The position numbers and the translations under genes are program-made. The notes beneath the pieces were generated by a model. The model worked only from the letters and a program-made list of their open reading frames with translations, had not been told where the DNA came from and did not search any database. This document shows positions 63,993 to 64,000 of a stretch of DNA of 64,000 nucleotides, in pieces. This DNA is from Streptomyces phaeolivaceus. GTDB lineage: Bacteria; Actinomycetota; Actinomycetes; Streptomycetales; Streptomycetaceae. The DNA lies in contig NZ_CP045096.1 of the NCBI RefSeq assembly GCF_009184865.1, positions 8,618,001-8,682,000 of the forward strand, read 5' to 3'. Within the stretch, counting starts at the first letter, position 1. Every line of letters starts with the position of its first letter.

Positions 63993-64000
63993 GCGCACCG

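Overview
The window is chromosomal DNA of a Streptomyces-type actinomycete. It is very G+C rich, third codon positions are almost all G or C, GTG starts and 4-base ATGA or GTGA overlaps are common, and many genes are actinomycete-specific: a gas-vesicle cluster, a SpoIIE-type PAS/GAF phosphatase, an ANTAR regulator, a SigB/SigF-class sigma factor, and crotonyl-CoA carboxylase/reductase in an ethylmalonyl-CoA operon. No rRNA, tRNA, CRISPR array, transposase or phage block was seen. Several short dispersed Streptomyces-type repeats and in-gene minisatellites are present.

Layout. 1-4200: the distal part of an ebo-type metabolite cluster (eboA end, TatD hydrolase, EboE TIM barrel, EboF-like phosphatase); the TatD gene carries an in-frame TAA that removes its last 29 codons. 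4200-6000: a macrodomain gene behind three direct repeats, and an odd secreted acidic protein. 6000-8400: a divergent nmtR / P1B-4 metal ATPase pair around a clear ArsR-type operator. 8400-17300: alkylation repair (Ada-AlkA fusion, Ogt), Sir2, a Ser/Thr kinase with an outer PQQ-type propeller, NUDIX, ADP-ribosylglycohydrolase and glycerate kinase. 17300-19000: pssA-psd phospholipid operon. 19100-25400: a five-gene minus-strand ethylmalonyl-CoA operon (ccr, meaA, CoA-ester lyase, MaoC hydratase, acyl-CoA dehydrogenase) with a TetR gene upstream, then a tandem-fused 3-hydroxyacyl-CoA dehydrogenase. 29000-36400: HEAT protein, acetyltransferase, secreted peptidase, radical SAM protein with an SOS-like box, SRPBCC protein, and an MFS exporter with a beta-sandwich tail. 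36500-40000: SpoIIE-type phosphatase and a methyltransferase. 40000-47100: tightly packed peptide-hydrolase genes (M55, M20, S9, S66) followed by LapA, GNAT and arginase-like genes. 47000-51400: VOC protein, holin-like membrane protein, NDH-2-like oxidoreductase coupled to transketolase. 51400-54400: a gas-vesicle cluster (gvpO, a chimeric gene, gvpJ, gvpL, gvpS, gvpK) with a small membrane protein facing it. 54400-64000: methyltransferase, PAP2-DAG kinase fusion, ABC-F protein, small conserved genes, CBS protein, sigma factor, PAS/GAF and ANTAR regulators.

The most unusual item is in the gvp cluster. The gene in the position of gvpA starts with the N-terminus expected of Streptomyces GvpA but continues in frame into the middle of GvpF and ends in a long acidic tail, so the canonical shell gene gvpA, an intact gvpF and gvpG are missing here. 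Other points of note are the nonsense codon in the ebo hydrolase, a cloverleaf-forming dispersed repeat, a repeat element inserted in frame into the acyl-CoA dehydrogenase, and an arginase-like protein lacking two metal-ligand histidines. All functions are read from sequence features and remembered family knowledge; no database search was run.
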